19,343 bases of DNA from Saprospirales bacterium (lineage in GTDB: Bacteria; Bacteroidota; Bacteroidia; Chitinophagales; Saprospiraceae): positions 1-19,343 of the forward strand of contig DLXL01000114.1 of NCBI GenBank assembly GCA_003448025.1. Reading direction: 5' to 3'. Positions 7,292 through 15,708 of this stretch are shown here, one piece after another; position 1 is the stretch's first letter, and every line of letters begins with the position of its first letter. Made by a program: the position numbers and the translations under genes. The notes beneath the pieces were generated by a model. That model worked only from the letters and a program-made list of their open reading frames with translations, was not told the origin of the DNA and made no database searches.

Positions 7292-7495
7292 ACCAATATC
7301 CCGGCTGGCGAATACACTTTGAAAATTTTCAACCTTCTGGGCAAACAAGTCTGGAAGACAAATTATACGCTATCCGGCAACACCTCTTTCCGAATAGAGT
7401 TGGATAATTTTAAGAAGGGCACATACATCTATAGCCTGGTGGACAAAAACGGCAATGCAGTAGGCACTAAACGCCTGGTGATTCTCAAGCCCTAA
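7292..7495 (+). pseudogene. Severed remainder of the T9SS C-terminal sorting domain
   Basis: Directly after the TGA at 7289-7291, in the same frame, 67 codons continue to a TAA at 7493-7495. They read as the rest of a type A sorting domain: IPAGEYTLKIFNLLGKQVW, then LDNFKKGTYIYSLVDKNG and a final KRLVILKP, which match the usual order (LPxGxYxLxIYxxxGxxV, LxxGxYxxxL, KxxIxK). No frameshift is needed; one base change would restore a 385-residue protein. A Leu is common at the interrupted position in such domains, and TTA differs from TGA by one base. Confidence 0.85.
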
Positions 7496-7526
7496 TACAT
7501 CCTCCCTTATATTGTTTTGTCCTTTT

Positions 7527-7561
7527 AGAAAAGTCATTCCGAAAATCGGGGTGACTTTTCT
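7527..7561. terminator. Hairpin terminator after the T9SS gene
   Basis: AGAAAAGTCA pairs with TGACTTTTCT over 10 bp, with an inner CCGA/TCGG stem. On the plus strand it is followed by CATTTTGC, a weak T-tract. It lies 31 bp after the TAA at 7495, which fits the gene having once ended there. The rest of the gap up to 7764 shows nothing I can name. Confidence 0.6.
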
Positions 7562-7764
7562 CATTTTGCATCATGGCGATTCGCATTGGCTAATCTGTGG
7601 AACTGGTAAGCGCTTTCCTATCAAAACGGAAAGAGAGTCTATGGCATAGCAGGTCTGAAAGCCATTTTCCCGCATTTCCAAATACGCACCTGGTTCATCA
7701 TTAGTTCTAAATTAATCTGATTTTTGTCGAATAGTCTGGGGCGAATTGATCATAAACCTTGCTC

Positions 7765-7795
7765 TTTGAAGTCTACATTGGATTAAAAAATTTTG
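7765..7795 (+). promoter_or_regulatory. Candidate promoter of the choice-of-anchor B gene
   Basis: TTTG (7765-7768), 19 nt, then AAATTTTG (7788-7795), one mismatch from TAnnTTTG. The start site would be only about 5 nt before the ATG at 7807, so the message would be nearly leaderless; that makes the assignment uncertain. Confidence 0.35.
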
Positions 7796-7806
7796 CTACG
7801 TTACAC

Positions 7807-10182
7807 ATGAAAAAACTCTCACTCAGTACACTCGCTCTTTTTCTTTTTCTCTCTGCATTTGCACAAAACTACAACATTACCTTCCGGTCTAAAATCAGTT
7901 TCCCCGGTCAAACGGTAGCTAATATGTGTGGATGGGCATCGCCTGATGGAAAAGAATATGCCCTGGTAGGTGCTTCCAAAGGAATGGTAATCGTTGATGT
8001 TACCAACCCGGATGCACCACAGCAAATTGTTCAGATTCCGGGACCGGATAACTTTTGGAAGGAAATTAAAACCTACGGGAACTACGCCTACATTGTTACG
8101 GAAGGCGGCTCCGGTGTACAAATAGTTGATTTAAGCGCTTTACCCTCCAGCACACTCCCTTCCAAATATTATAAAGGAGATGGAGCGATCGTCAACCAAC
8201 TAAATGCCATCCATGCCCTGCACATCGACGTTACCAAAGGCTACTTATATGCCTATGGTAGTAATTTATTTAATGGAGGCGCAGTGGTACTGGATTTAAA
8301 GCCCGATCCCTGGACGCCCAAATATGTTGGAAAATTCGATCAATTAGGCTATATCCATGATGGTTATGTAGACAACGATACGTTGTACGCATCACATATT
8401 AATGCCGGGCTTTTCTCCATCGTAAACATGACGAACAAGGCCGCTCCGGAATTGATCAATACGCAGTCTACCCCCACATTGTTCACCCACAATACCTGGC
8501 TTTCAGAAGATCGTAAAACCATTTTTACAACAGATGAAACTGGCGATTCATTTTTGGGTGCATACGACGTTTCTGACCCTACAGACGTTCAATTCCTGGA
8601 TAAATTCCAAACCGCTCCCGGATCCGGAAGCATTGTACATAACACACACATCAGAGGAAAATATGCCATTACTGCCTGGTATACAGAAGGCGTAAACATT
8701 GTTGATGTAACCAGACCGGAAAATCTGGTAGAAACAGGCAAATATGACACCTATCCTCAAGGATCAGGCGGATCTTTCGATGGATGCTGGGGCGTTTATC
8801 CATACCTGCCATCAGGCAATCTGGTAGTAAGCAACATTACCCCCGGTGAACTTTGGATACTCACTCCATCTTACCAAAGAGCCTGTTATTTGGAAGGCAA
8901 AATCACGGATGCCTCCACCGGCGCATCGATCAGCGGGGCACTGGTATTGTTCAATGGAAACAACACCAGTGGCAAACAAAGCAAAAACGACGGAACCTAC
9001 GGTATCGGACAATTAACGCCAGGGCTTGCCAATGTGCAGGTGACAAAATTCGGGTACCTGCCGGCATCCGCACAGGTGAACCTGATTACAGGCGAAATTG
9101 TACAGCAGGATTTTGCGTTAACCCCTTCCCAGTCTTACAGTGTCAGCGGCATCATACGTCGGGCCGACAACGCAGCACCAATCCCGGGTGGGCAAATTGC
9201 GGTGCTTTCTCCAGACATATCGTACAATTTGGTTGCAGATGCAAATGGGGCTTTTGCTATACCAAGTGTTGTAGGTGGGTTGTACGATGTTGTTGCGGGC
9301 GCATGGGGATACCGTTATGAGATACAAAACCTTAGTATCAATGGCAACCAGCAACTGGTACTGGAACTTACAGAGGGCTATCAGGATGATTTTGTATTTG
9401 ATTATGGCTGGGAGTCAAGTGGAACTTCTGCTACCGGAAAATGGGAACGTACCAGTCAACCGCTGGAAATAAATGTTGGCGTAGTTGTGGCGCCCGGCGC
9501 TGATGTACCTGGTGATGTTGGATTTTCCTGTTTTGTAACAGGCAACTCATCGAATGAGATCGATCTGGATGATGTTGAAAGTGGTACATCTATCCTGACT
9601 TCACCAATCATGGATCTAAGTAACTACCTTAACCCAAGGATTACCGGTAAAGTATGGTGCGTGAGTGCAAACATTAATCAACAGTTTGTAGACTCAGTTA
9701 AGGTATACATCAGCAATGGGATTCAGGAAAAACTGGCCTGGAAAAGGAAAGGAAACGTATTTGATTGGCAAAACCTATCCTTTGATGTAACTGATTTCGT
9801 ACCGCTCACGGATCAAATGCGGATCAGGATTGTAAGCTTCGATAATCCTAATACAACGATATTCGACACGCATGAAGCGGCGTTTGACCAGTTTAATGTA
9901 TCGGATCAGCCACTTGCGACATCCGATCCGGAATCTGTCATTACCCTGAACGCATCTCCCAACCCATTTTATGATCAGACGTTGATCCGTTATGAACATG
10001 CTGATACTGATGCGAGACTGGAAGTATTTGATCTTTCTGGTCGTATGCGTGCATCATATCCGCTCACTGATCATGAAGGAACTGTACTCTTAGGCGGATC
10101 ATTACCGCCAGGCGTATATTTGGTTAAATTACATCAAATAGAAGGTTATTCAGCCCCTCTCAAGATCGTAAAGGTTCGTTAA
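7807..10182 (+). CDS. Secreted choice-of-anchor B family protein with T9SS sorting domain
   Basis: The 791-residue protein begins with a signal peptide ending SAFAQ at residue 20. I chose the ATG at 7807 because it puts the Lys-Lys and hydrophobic core at the N-terminus; an upstream ATG at 7759 would bury them. Residues 21-355 carry LVIVD-type beta-propeller repeats (GMVIVDVTNPDAP, GVQIVDLS, GVNIVDVTRPEN), the choice-of-anchor B arrangement. Two carboxypeptidase-regulatory-like beta-sandwich domains follow (about 360-435 and 445-505), then a jelly-roll-like segment (about 525-700), and a type A sorting domain from about 714 (NASPNPFYDQTLIRYE, VFDLSGRM, LPPGVYLVKL, KIVKVR). It should be exported by T9SS and held at or released from the cell surface. 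Function is unknown; adhesion or matrix binding would be a guess. A strong terminator follows, so it is probably a single-gene unit. Confidence 0.9.
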   Translation: MKKLSLSTLALFLFLSAFAQNYNITFRSKISFPGQTVANMCGWASPDGKEYALVGASKGMVIVDVTNPDAPQQIVQIPGPDNFWKEIKTYGNYAYIVTEGGSGVQIVDLSALPSSTLPSKYYKGDGAIVNQLNAIHALHIDVTKGYLYAYGSNLFNGGAVVLDLKPDPWTPKYVGKFDQLGYIHDGYVDNDTLYASHINAGLFSIVNMTNKAAPELINTQSTPTLFTHNTWLSEDRKTIFTTDETGDSFLGAYDVSDPTDVQFLDKFQTAPGSGSIVHNTHIRGKYAITAWYTEGVNIVDVTRPENLVETGKYDTYPQGSGGSFDGCWGVYPYLPSGNLVVSNITPGELWILTPSYQRACYLEGKITDASTGASISGALVLFNGNNTSGKQSKNDGTYGIGQLTPGLANVQVTKFGYLPASAQVNLITGEIVQQDFALTPSQSYSVSGIIRRADNAAPIPGGQIAVLSPDISYNLVADANGAFAIPSVVGGLYDVVAGAWGYRYEIQNLSINGNQQLVLELTEGYQDDFVFDYGWESSGTSATGKWERTSQPLEINVGVVVAPGADVPGDVGFSCFVTGNSSNEIDLDDVESGTSILTSPIMDLSNYLNPRITGKVWCVSANINQQFVDSVKVYISNGIQEKLAWKRKGNVFDWQNLSFDVTDFVPLTDQMRIRIVSFDNPNTTIFDTHEAAFDQFNVSDQPLATSDPESVITLNASPNPFYDQTLIRYEHADTDARLEVFDLSGRMRASYPLTDHEGTVLLGGSLPPGVYLVKLHQIEGYSAPLKIVKVR

Positions 10183-10207
10183 TTGAGCAATTGAGGTTTT
10201 ATTAATC

Positions 10208-10249
10208 CGGGGATTTTTTGCCAAGATGCAAAAAATCCCCGTTTTTTTT
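10208..10249 (+). terminator. Strong intrinsic terminator after the choice-of-anchor B gene
   Basis: CGGGGATTTTTTGC (10208-10221) pairs perfectly over 14 bp with 10228-10241 around the loop CAAGAT, followed by eight T (10242-10249). It starts 26 bp after the stop codon and separates this gene from galE. Confidence 0.92.
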
Positions 10250-10306
10250 GGGCAATTAGCCCTAGTCATGATTTCCTTTGAGCAAATAATAATTTAGCAT
10301 CATCTT

Positions 10307-11320
10307 ATGAGCCAAAACATTCTTGTAACCGGAGGCGCAGGATTTATTGGATCACATACTGTCGTAGCGTTGGCAGAATCTGGATTTAACCCAATTATTA
10401 TCGACGATTTTTCCAATTCAGAGCCTTCCGTTCTGGCCGGTTTACGGAATATCCTTGGCAGAGATATCCCTTGCTATGCACAGGATTGTAACCAATTTTC
10501 TCTGCTCAGGAGCATCATAAGGGATCACCAGATCAGTGGAGTCATCCATTTTGCAGCCTTTAAAGCTGTGGGGGAATCCATGGAGGAGCCTCTGGCATAT
10601 TATCGAAATAATTTGGGCTCACTGATTACGCTAATCGATGCTATGCTGGCTGAAGGGATTACCAATCTAATATTCTCTTCGTCCTGCACAGTTTATGGCA
10701 ATCCAGACAACCCTCCAGTCACTGAACTGACTCCTGTAAAGCCGGCCACATCTGTTTATGGAAACACCAAACAAATTGGAGAAGAGATCATTAGGGATGT
10801 ATGTGCGGCAAAACCACTAAAAGCTATCTCACTTCGGTATTTCAATCCTGTAGGCGCCCATCCAAGCGCCGAAATTGGTGAGCTCCCCAGAGGCATACCG
10901 AATAATCTGGTACCTTACGTGACCCAAACTGCTGCCGGTTTGCGCAAGCAGTTAACCATCTTTGGTGGTGACTACCCCACTACAGACGGGACTTGTATCA
11001 GGGATTACATCCATGTTATGGATCTTGCCGAGGCTCATGTGGCTGCTCTTCAGTTTTCCTTTCAACAAAAAGAATCGGTCTACTACGATACGTTTAACCT
11101 TGGTTCCGGGCAAGGCAACAGTGTGCTGGAATTGGTGCATCAATTTGAAAAAATCAGTAAAAAGCCATTGCCCTACCAAATTGGCCCACGCAGAGAAGGA
11201 GATGTAGTTGCCGTTTGGGCAGATGTACAAAAATCAAAGGAACTCCTGGGCTGGAGTACCCGACGCTCTCTGGAGGAGGCATTAAGAGACGCCTGGAGAT
11301 GGCAACAAAAATTTGGTTAA
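10307..11320 (+). CDS. galE: UDP-glucose 4-epimerase
   Basis: GalE interconverts UDP-glucose and UDP-galactose using bound NAD, supplying galactose units for surface polysaccharides or allowing galactose use. The 337-residue protein has the extended-SDR pattern: GGAGFIG (9-15), HFAAFKAVGES (81-91), the catalytic SSSCTVYG (124-131), Tyr151 and Lys155 in SVYGNTK, then LRYFNPVGAHPS and TCIRDYIHVMDLAEAH. The length is normal. It is followed after 10 bp by glpD on the same strand, so the two are probably cotranscribed although they belong to different pathways. There is no leloir-pathway neighbour (galT, galK) in the window. The nearest -7-like sequence, TAATTTAG at 10290, is imperfect and very close to the ATG. 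Confidence 0.95.
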   Translation: MSQNILVTGGAGFIGSHTVVALAESGFNPIIIDDFSNSEPSVLAGLRNILGRDIPCYAQDCNQFSLLRSIIRDHQISGVIHFAAFKAVGESMEEPLAYYRNNLGSLITLIDAMLAEGITNLIFSSSCTVYGNPDNPPVTELTPVKPATSVYGNTKQIGEEIIRDVCAAKPLKAISLRYFNPVGAHPSAEIGELPRGIPNNLVPYVTQTAAGLRKQLTIFGGDYPTTDGTCIRDYIHVMDLAEAHVAALQFSFQQKESVYYDTFNLGSGQGNSVLELVHQFEKISKKPLPYQIGPRREGDVVAVWADVQKSKELLGWSTRRSLEEALRDAWRWQQKFG

Positions 11321-11330
11321 CGTAGCACCC

Positions 11331-13025
11331 ATGAATAGAAATGAATCTATCACGAAACTTTCAACTGAAGCCTTTGATGTCTGCATCATTGGTGCAGGAG
11401 CAAGCGGCGCCGGATGTGCCCTTGATGCTGCACTCAGAGGTTTGAAGGTAGCATTGATAGATCAGTCTGATTTTGCTGCGCAAACCTCCAGCAAAAGCAC
11501 CAAACTCATTCATGGAGGCGTCCGATACCTCGAGCAAGCTTTCAAAAATTTCGATCTGGCACAGCTGCGTCAAGTCAAACATGGGCTCCGCGAGCGTAGT
11601 ATTCTCCTATCGAATGCGCCCCATCTGGCCCATCCGCTTGGTCTGATCACTCCGGTTTTCCATTGGTGGGAGGGCCTTTATTATTGGATTGGCCTAAAAA
11701 TGTATGATTGGTTTGCAAAATCCGGCTCCGGAATGAAGGACTCCGGTTTGCCATCCAGCAAATGGCTTAGCAAAGCCAGTACCCTGAAATTGATTCCGGG
11801 ACTCAGCCCCCGGATCCACAGCGCTATTTTGTATTTTGATGGCCAGATGAATGATGCGCGGTACAATCTTGCTTTGGTGAAAAGTGCCGCTGAAATCTCA
11901 TCCTTTCAGGCAGCAAATTATGTAGATGTTCTGGGGTTCGACAAAAACGAAAAGGGCCAGATATATGCTGTCAGAGTGAAAAACTTAGCTCCTGACAGCC
12001 CGGCTCCACATGAATTTAGTATACGCGCAAAAGTCTTTTTGAATTGTACAGGACCTTATGCTGATCATATCCGACGGCTGAGCAATGATAAAACGCCGCT
12101 CAGAATCAAACCATCTAAAGGGGTTCATCTGACGCTTTCCGGTTCGGAATTGGGTAGAAGCCATGCCTTGCTAATCCCCAAAACTGCTGATGGAAGAATG
12201 GTATTTGCGATACCTTTTGAAGGCAAAATATTGCTGGGAACTACTGATGAAGCATATTCCGATCTTTCCAAAGAGCCCGTTTTGCTTCAAAAGGAGGTGA
12301 ACTTTTTATTGGATGCGCTTCAACCTTATTTAACTACCCCCATTTCTTCTGACTCGGTTCTGGCAGGATTCGGCGGTATCCGGCCGCTGTTGGCCCCGCA
12401 AAAAGAATTAGATGAAAAACAAACCAAAACCATGCTCAGGGACCATGTGGTTGAAACAGATGCCCAAAGCGGTTTAATCAGTCTGCTAGGCGGAAAATGG
12501 ACCACTTACAGAGTCATGTCCAAAGATGCCATGGATGTAGTTTGCCAGGTTCTGCAAAGTAAGTTTAGCTTTTCAGCCATTCCAGCATCATCTACTGTTC
12601 ATTTCAAATTATTGGGAGGCAGGAAATACACGAAAACCCAATGTGACCAACTATTCCAAACCACCGGATTGCCCATGGATATCTGCAAGCATTTATGCGC
12701 AAACTATGGTGATGAGGTTTTTAAAGTGGTGGCATTATTGGAAGACAACCCGAATTTATCAGCACGCATTCATGCTGACTACCCTTATATCTGTGCAGAA
12801 GTAGTATATGGTGTGCGTTCAGAAATGGCCCTGACCATCCGGGATTTCATGGCTCGCAGGATCAGACTGGAAATCATAGATTGGGCCGTTGCCAGACAGT
12901 CTGCAGTTTTGGTTGCTAAATGGATGGGCCAGGAATTAGGCTGGTCAGATACTATGCAGGCAAAAAAAGTAAAAGAGTATCAGGCGCTACTTGATGCGTT
13001 CCGGCATCAGGCAAGTAACCCATAA
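11331..13025 (+). CDS. glpD: Glycerol-3-phosphate dehydrogenase, FAD-dependent
   Basis: GlpD oxidises sn-glycerol-3-phosphate to dihydroxyacetone phosphate at the inner membrane and passes electrons to quinone. The 564-residue protein begins with a Rossmann FAD site GAGASGAG (21-28), then SSKSTKLIHGGVRYLE (family signature), the FAD/substrate stretch GTTDEAY, GGIRPLL and LLGGKWTTYRVMS. A C-terminal DAO-type helical domain covers roughly the last 150 residues. I chose the ATG at 11331, 10 bp after galE; a TTG at 11313 would overlap galE and add six residues with no family match. glpF follows after 24 bp. Together they make a glycerol module, but glycerol kinase (glpK), which commonly accompanies them, is not here. 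Confidence 0.95.
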   Translation: MNRNESITKLSTEAFDVCIIGAGASGAGCALDAALRGLKVALIDQSDFAAQTSSKSTKLIHGGVRYLEQAFKNFDLAQLRQVKHGLRERSILLSNAPHLAHPLGLITPVFHWWEGLYYWIGLKMYDWFAKSGSGMKDSGLPSSKWLSKASTLKLIPGLSPRIHSAILYFDGQMNDARYNLALVKSAAEISSFQAANYVDVLGFDKNEKGQIYAVRVKNLAPDSPAPHEFSIRAKVFLNCTGPYADHIRRLSNDKTPLRIKPSKGVHLTLSGSELGRSHALLIPKTADGRMVFAIPFEGKILLGTTDEAYSDLSKEPVLLQKEVNFLLDALQPYLTTPISSDSVLAGFGGIRPLLAPQKELDEKQTKTMLRDHVVETDAQSGLISLLGGKWTTYRVMSKDAMDVVCQVLQSKFSFSAIPASSTVHFKLLGGRKYTKTQCDQLFQTTGLPMDICKHLCANYGDEVFKVVALLEDNPNLSARIHADYPYICAEVVYGVRSEMALTIRDFMARRIRLEIIDWAVARQSAVLVAKWMGQELGWSDTMQAKKVKEYQALLDAFRHQASNP

Positions 13026-13049
13026 CCTCTAACACAATTTAACTTATTC

Positions 13050-13763
13050 ATGATGAACCAGTTCTTAGCAGAATTCATTGGCACAGCACTCCTTGTATTG
13101 TTGGGTAACGGAGTTGTAGCAGGAGTTGTACTCCGGAATACCAAAAATGAAAATTCAGGCTGGATTGTGATTACCATCGGCTGGGCGCTTGCAGTCACTT
13201 TTGCTGTTTATGCAGTAGGTCGAATTAGTAACGCCCATTTGAACCCTGCTGTCACCCTGGCGTTGGCAGTAACCGGCCAGTTTGCCTGGAGCTAGGTGGT
13301 TATATACATCGCTGCGCAGATGCTGGGCGGGATACTGGGCGCCATTCTGGTGTATCTTCATTACTACCCTCATTGGGAGCCGACTCAGGATAAAGGATCT
13401 AAAAGAGCAGTCTTTTGCACCTCGCCGGCCATTCGGCACATACCTTCCAACTTTTTTAGTGAATTTATGGGAACCTTTGTGCTGTTGGTAGGACTTTCTG
13501 CCCTGGGAGCCAACCGATTTGCAGAAGGGCTCAATCCATTGGTGGTTGGGGCGCTGGTACTGGCCATTGGACTCTCCCTGGGAGGCACCACCGGATATGC
13601 GATTAACCCGGCAAGAGATCTTGGGCCACGAATTGCCCATGCAATCCTTCCAATTCCGGGAAAGGGCGGATCCGATTGGGGGTATTCATGGATCCCGGTC
13701 CTGGCTCCAATTCTGGGAGGCGCTGCAGGGGCCATCACTTACAGAATGTTGTTTCCGCTATAA
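13050..13763 (+). pseudogene. glpF: Aquaglyceroporin GlpF interrupted by an in-frame TAG
   Basis: The frame encodes a 237-residue MIP-family channel for glycerol, in the inner membrane. Its two pore motifs are intact: NPA at 65-67 (SNAHLNPAVTLAL) and NPARD at 185-189, the Asp being the mark of glycerol facilitators over strict water channels. Codon 82 is TAG (13293-13295), between FAWS and VVIYIAAQML in the loop or helix after the first NPA motif. No frameshift is present; the same frame runs on to TAA at 13763. Without read-through only 81 residues are made, too short for a pore; a downstream GTG directly after the TAG could start a fragment but would lack the first half. A lysine or other residue is usual here and AAG, CAG, GAG or TTG are each one base from TAG. 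It follows glpD by 24 bp. Nonsense mutation, base-call error and amber recoding all remain possible. Confidence 0.88.
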
Positions 13764-13848
13764 TTTTTAAGCAAGCCTTGAGACACCTGTTATTGAACCA
13801 ACGTTTTGTACCTGAAAAGCTGGTTCGCCATTAACTTAGCATAAAACA

Positions 13849-13880
13849 CAAGAGCCACCCCAAACCAGGGATGGCTCTTG
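13849..13880. terminator. Shared terminator hairpin between convergent glpF and the OmpA gene
   Basis: CAAGAGCCA (13849-13857) pairs with TGGCTCTTG (13872-13880), and after one mismatch CCC pairs with GGG, loop AAACCA. On the minus strand the next bases are TGTTTTAT, a fair T-tract, and it lies 22 bp after the OmpA stop. On the plus strand it is followed by only TTCATATT, so it is better for OmpA, but it sits where both transcripts meet. Confidence 0.75.
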
Positions 13881-13901
13881 TTCATATTAGCCTAGAAGAA
13901 A

Positions 13902-15377
13902 TTACTTCACGTACAATTCAATTTCAACGCGGCGGTTTTGTTCGCGGCCGGCAGCCGTTTTGTTGTCGCCAATTGGTTTGGTTTCACCAAATCCAGCAGA
14001 AGTAATCCTGGAAGCAGCGATTCCTTTGCTTACCAGATAATCATAACAGGCTTTAGCCCGGCGCTCGGAAAGCACCTGATTGCGCTTGTCATTACCTACA
14101 TCATCTGTGTGGCCATTGATATTCAGGCTGTATTCAACGTTGGTTTTCATGATAGAAACAACGTCATCAAGCACTGCAAATGATTTTTTCAGTAACACAA
14201 CTTTAGCTGTTTCGAACTGAACAAGCTTGACTGTACGCTCCAGTTTGGCTTTTTCCTCTTTTTTGACTTCAGGGCAACCACGCAGCGCAGCAACACCTGG
14301 TTTGTCCGGACAGTTATCAGTGTCATCATAGATACCATCGCCATCAGAATCCGGGCAACCTTTGTGGGCAGAATCTCCTTTTTTATCCGGGCAGGCATCA
14401 TCCTTGTCTGCCACTCCGTCGCCATCGCGATCGGGGCAGCCCATAGTAGCAGCAGGGCCAGCTTCACGTGGGCATTTATCCTGTGCATCTGTAATACCAT
14501 CGTTGTCGGTATCCGGGCACCCTTTCATGGCCGCGAGACCTTTTACATCCGGACAATCGTCAGATGAGTCCACGATTCCATCTTCATCACGATCCGGGCA
14601 GCCTTTGGTTGATACAGGGCCTTTGAGATCAGGACAATTGTCTTCAGTATCAATAATACCGTCGCCATCGCGATCTGGGCAACCCATGAGGTTTGCCAAA
14701 CCGGCAACATCCGGGCATTTGTCAGCTTCATCTGTCACGCCATCACCATCGCGGTCAGGGCAACCCATCAAATCTTTCACCCCGGGTACATCCGGACACT
14801 GGTCATTACTGTCGGAAACACCATCTCCGTCACGATCTTCTTCACCGAACAAAACTGTCAGGCCAAGACCATGTTGCCAGCCAGAACGATTTTCAATAGA
14901 AAAGCGATACTGGGTTTGAGCGCTCAGGTATAAATTAGGCAAAATGCGCAGATTTAAACCTGCACCTGCCGGGATATTAAAATCAAATTCATCTTTATCA
15001 AAATCCCAGGTGGAGCCAAGACCAAGATGCAAACTTGGTATGACGAGGGATTTGCTGCTGGTCAAATTGTTTTGCAGCATCACATCCAGATTCCCAATAA
15101 GGTTGGTACGATTTGAATTAGCATATTGAACTGTTCCAAATTTCAATGGTACGACCAGCCACGTATTTTTGTGAATTCGACGGCCATAAGAAACTTCCAC
15201 TCCGCGTTCTTCAGCATCTGTAAACACCTGATCCCAGTCTTCCCAGGCAGGAGTAGGATTTATGTAGTTGTTCCAAAGGGTTCTAAAAGTAAGGGATTGA
15301 TTAGTTTGAGCTGATACTTCCGATTGAACAAATACCAGAACACCTACTAAACAAAGGATGGTCAATAGCTTCTTCAT
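13902..15377 (-). CDS. OmpA-family outer-membrane protein with seven TSP3 calcium repeats
   Basis: The 491-residue protein has a signal peptide (Lys-Lys, hydrophobic core, cut after SEVSA at about residue 23), then an N-terminal region to about 180 that looks like a small outer-membrane beta-barrel (alternating strands, aromatic ends). Residues 181-369 are seven exact 27-residue units of the form DRDGDGVxDxxDxCPDxxGxxxxxGCP, thrombospondin type 3 calcium-binding repeats with paired Cys. After a short Lys/Glu-rich linker, residues 385-491 form the OmpA/MotB peptidoglycan-binding domain: NGHTDDVGNDKRNQVLSERR, YLVSKGI, SAGFGETKPIGDN and GREQNRRVEIEL. The protein should tie the outer membrane to peptidoglycan. 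It is a single-gene unit with its own -7 element and terminator. No enzymatic role is suggested. Confidence 0.95.
   Translation of the reverse strand: MKKLLTILCLVGVLVFVQSEVSAQTNQSLTFRTLWNNYINPTPAWEDWDQVFTDAEERGVEVSYGRRIHKNTWLVVPLKFGTVQYANSNRTNLIGNLDVMLQNNLTSSKSLVIPSLHLGLGSTWDFDKDEFDFNIPAGAGLNLRILPNLYLSAQTQYRFSIENRSGWQHGLGLTVLFGEEDRDGDGVSDSNDQCPDVPGVKDLMGCPDRDGDGVTDEADKCPDVAGLANLMGCPDRDGDGIIDTEDNCPDLKGPVSTKGCPDRDEDGIVDSSDDCPDVKGLAAMKGCPDTDNDGITDAQDKCPREAGPAATMGCPDRDGDGVADKDDACPDKKGDSAHKGCPDSDGDGIYDDTDNCPDKPGVAALRGCPEVKKEEKAKLERTVKLVQFETAKVVLLKKSFAVLDDVVSIMKTNVEYSLNINGHTDDVGNDKRNQVLSERRAKACYDYLVSKGIAASRITSAGFGETKPIGDNKTAAGREQNRRVEIELYVK
14271..14837 (-). repeat. Seven tandem 81-bp units (TSP3 repeats) inside the OmpA gene
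   Basis: These encode residues 181-369 with a strict 27-codon period and no insertions between units. The units differ at many bases, so the array is old rather than a recent expansion. Variation in unit number between strains would be plausible. Confidence 0.9.
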
Positions 15378-15418
15378 ACTGAATTGGTTTGGTTATGCAA
15401 ATGTTTTGCTTCGACGGT

Positions 15419-15426
15419 CAAAATTA
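15419..15426 (-). promoter_or_regulatory. Candidate -7 element of the OmpA gene
   Basis: On the minus strand TAATTTTG, an exact TAnnTTTG, lies 41 bp before the ATG, giving a leader of about 35 nt. No clear TTTG is found at the -33 position. Confidence 0.5.
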
Positions 15427-15514
15427 ACTCATGTCACAAGATTATGAATATTTGTTCTTAAATGTTTAATATTTTTTCAATAACTAAAGAGCATGATTAA
15501 ATTTTTAAAGGGTC

Positions 15515-15522
15515 TAAATTTG
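15515..15522 (+). promoter_or_regulatory. Possible -7 element upstream of sdhC
   Basis: TAAATTTG is an exact TAnnTTTG in the 331-bp gap between the divergent OmpA and sdhC genes. It would leave a leader of about 180 nt and has no clear -33 partner. The rest of this gap is AT-rich and shows no gene. Confidence 0.3.
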
Positions 15523-15708
15523 CATAATTTTAAAGGAAATTACAGCTAAAAATTAGGCATACCCGTTAGTTGCGGTAGTTTTGTTGCGCAAATTCTGGTT
15601 TTGATCTCTACTTTAGAGAAATCGATCAGATGTTAGCTGCTTTTTGGCAAAAATGCCTCAAAGTTATATGAAAACCATAATCACATCACTTTTTATATCA
15701 CTTAGCGA

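Noticed and set aside
13155..13640. Minus-strand frame of 161 codons over the broken glpF
   Set aside because: It could have explained the TAG as non-coding, but the plus-strand frame on both sides is plainly MIP family, and the antisense product is low-complexity with no signal or domain.
14271..14837. Regularly spaced repeats resembling a CRISPR array
   Set aside because: The period is 81 bp in frame, with diverged units and no separate spacers; they encode calcium-binding TSP3 repeats.
14362..14919. Plus-strand frame of 185 codons rich in Ser, Pro and Gly with internal periodicity
   Set aside because: It is antisense to the TSP3 repeats of the OmpA gene; its periodicity is that of the 81-bp array.
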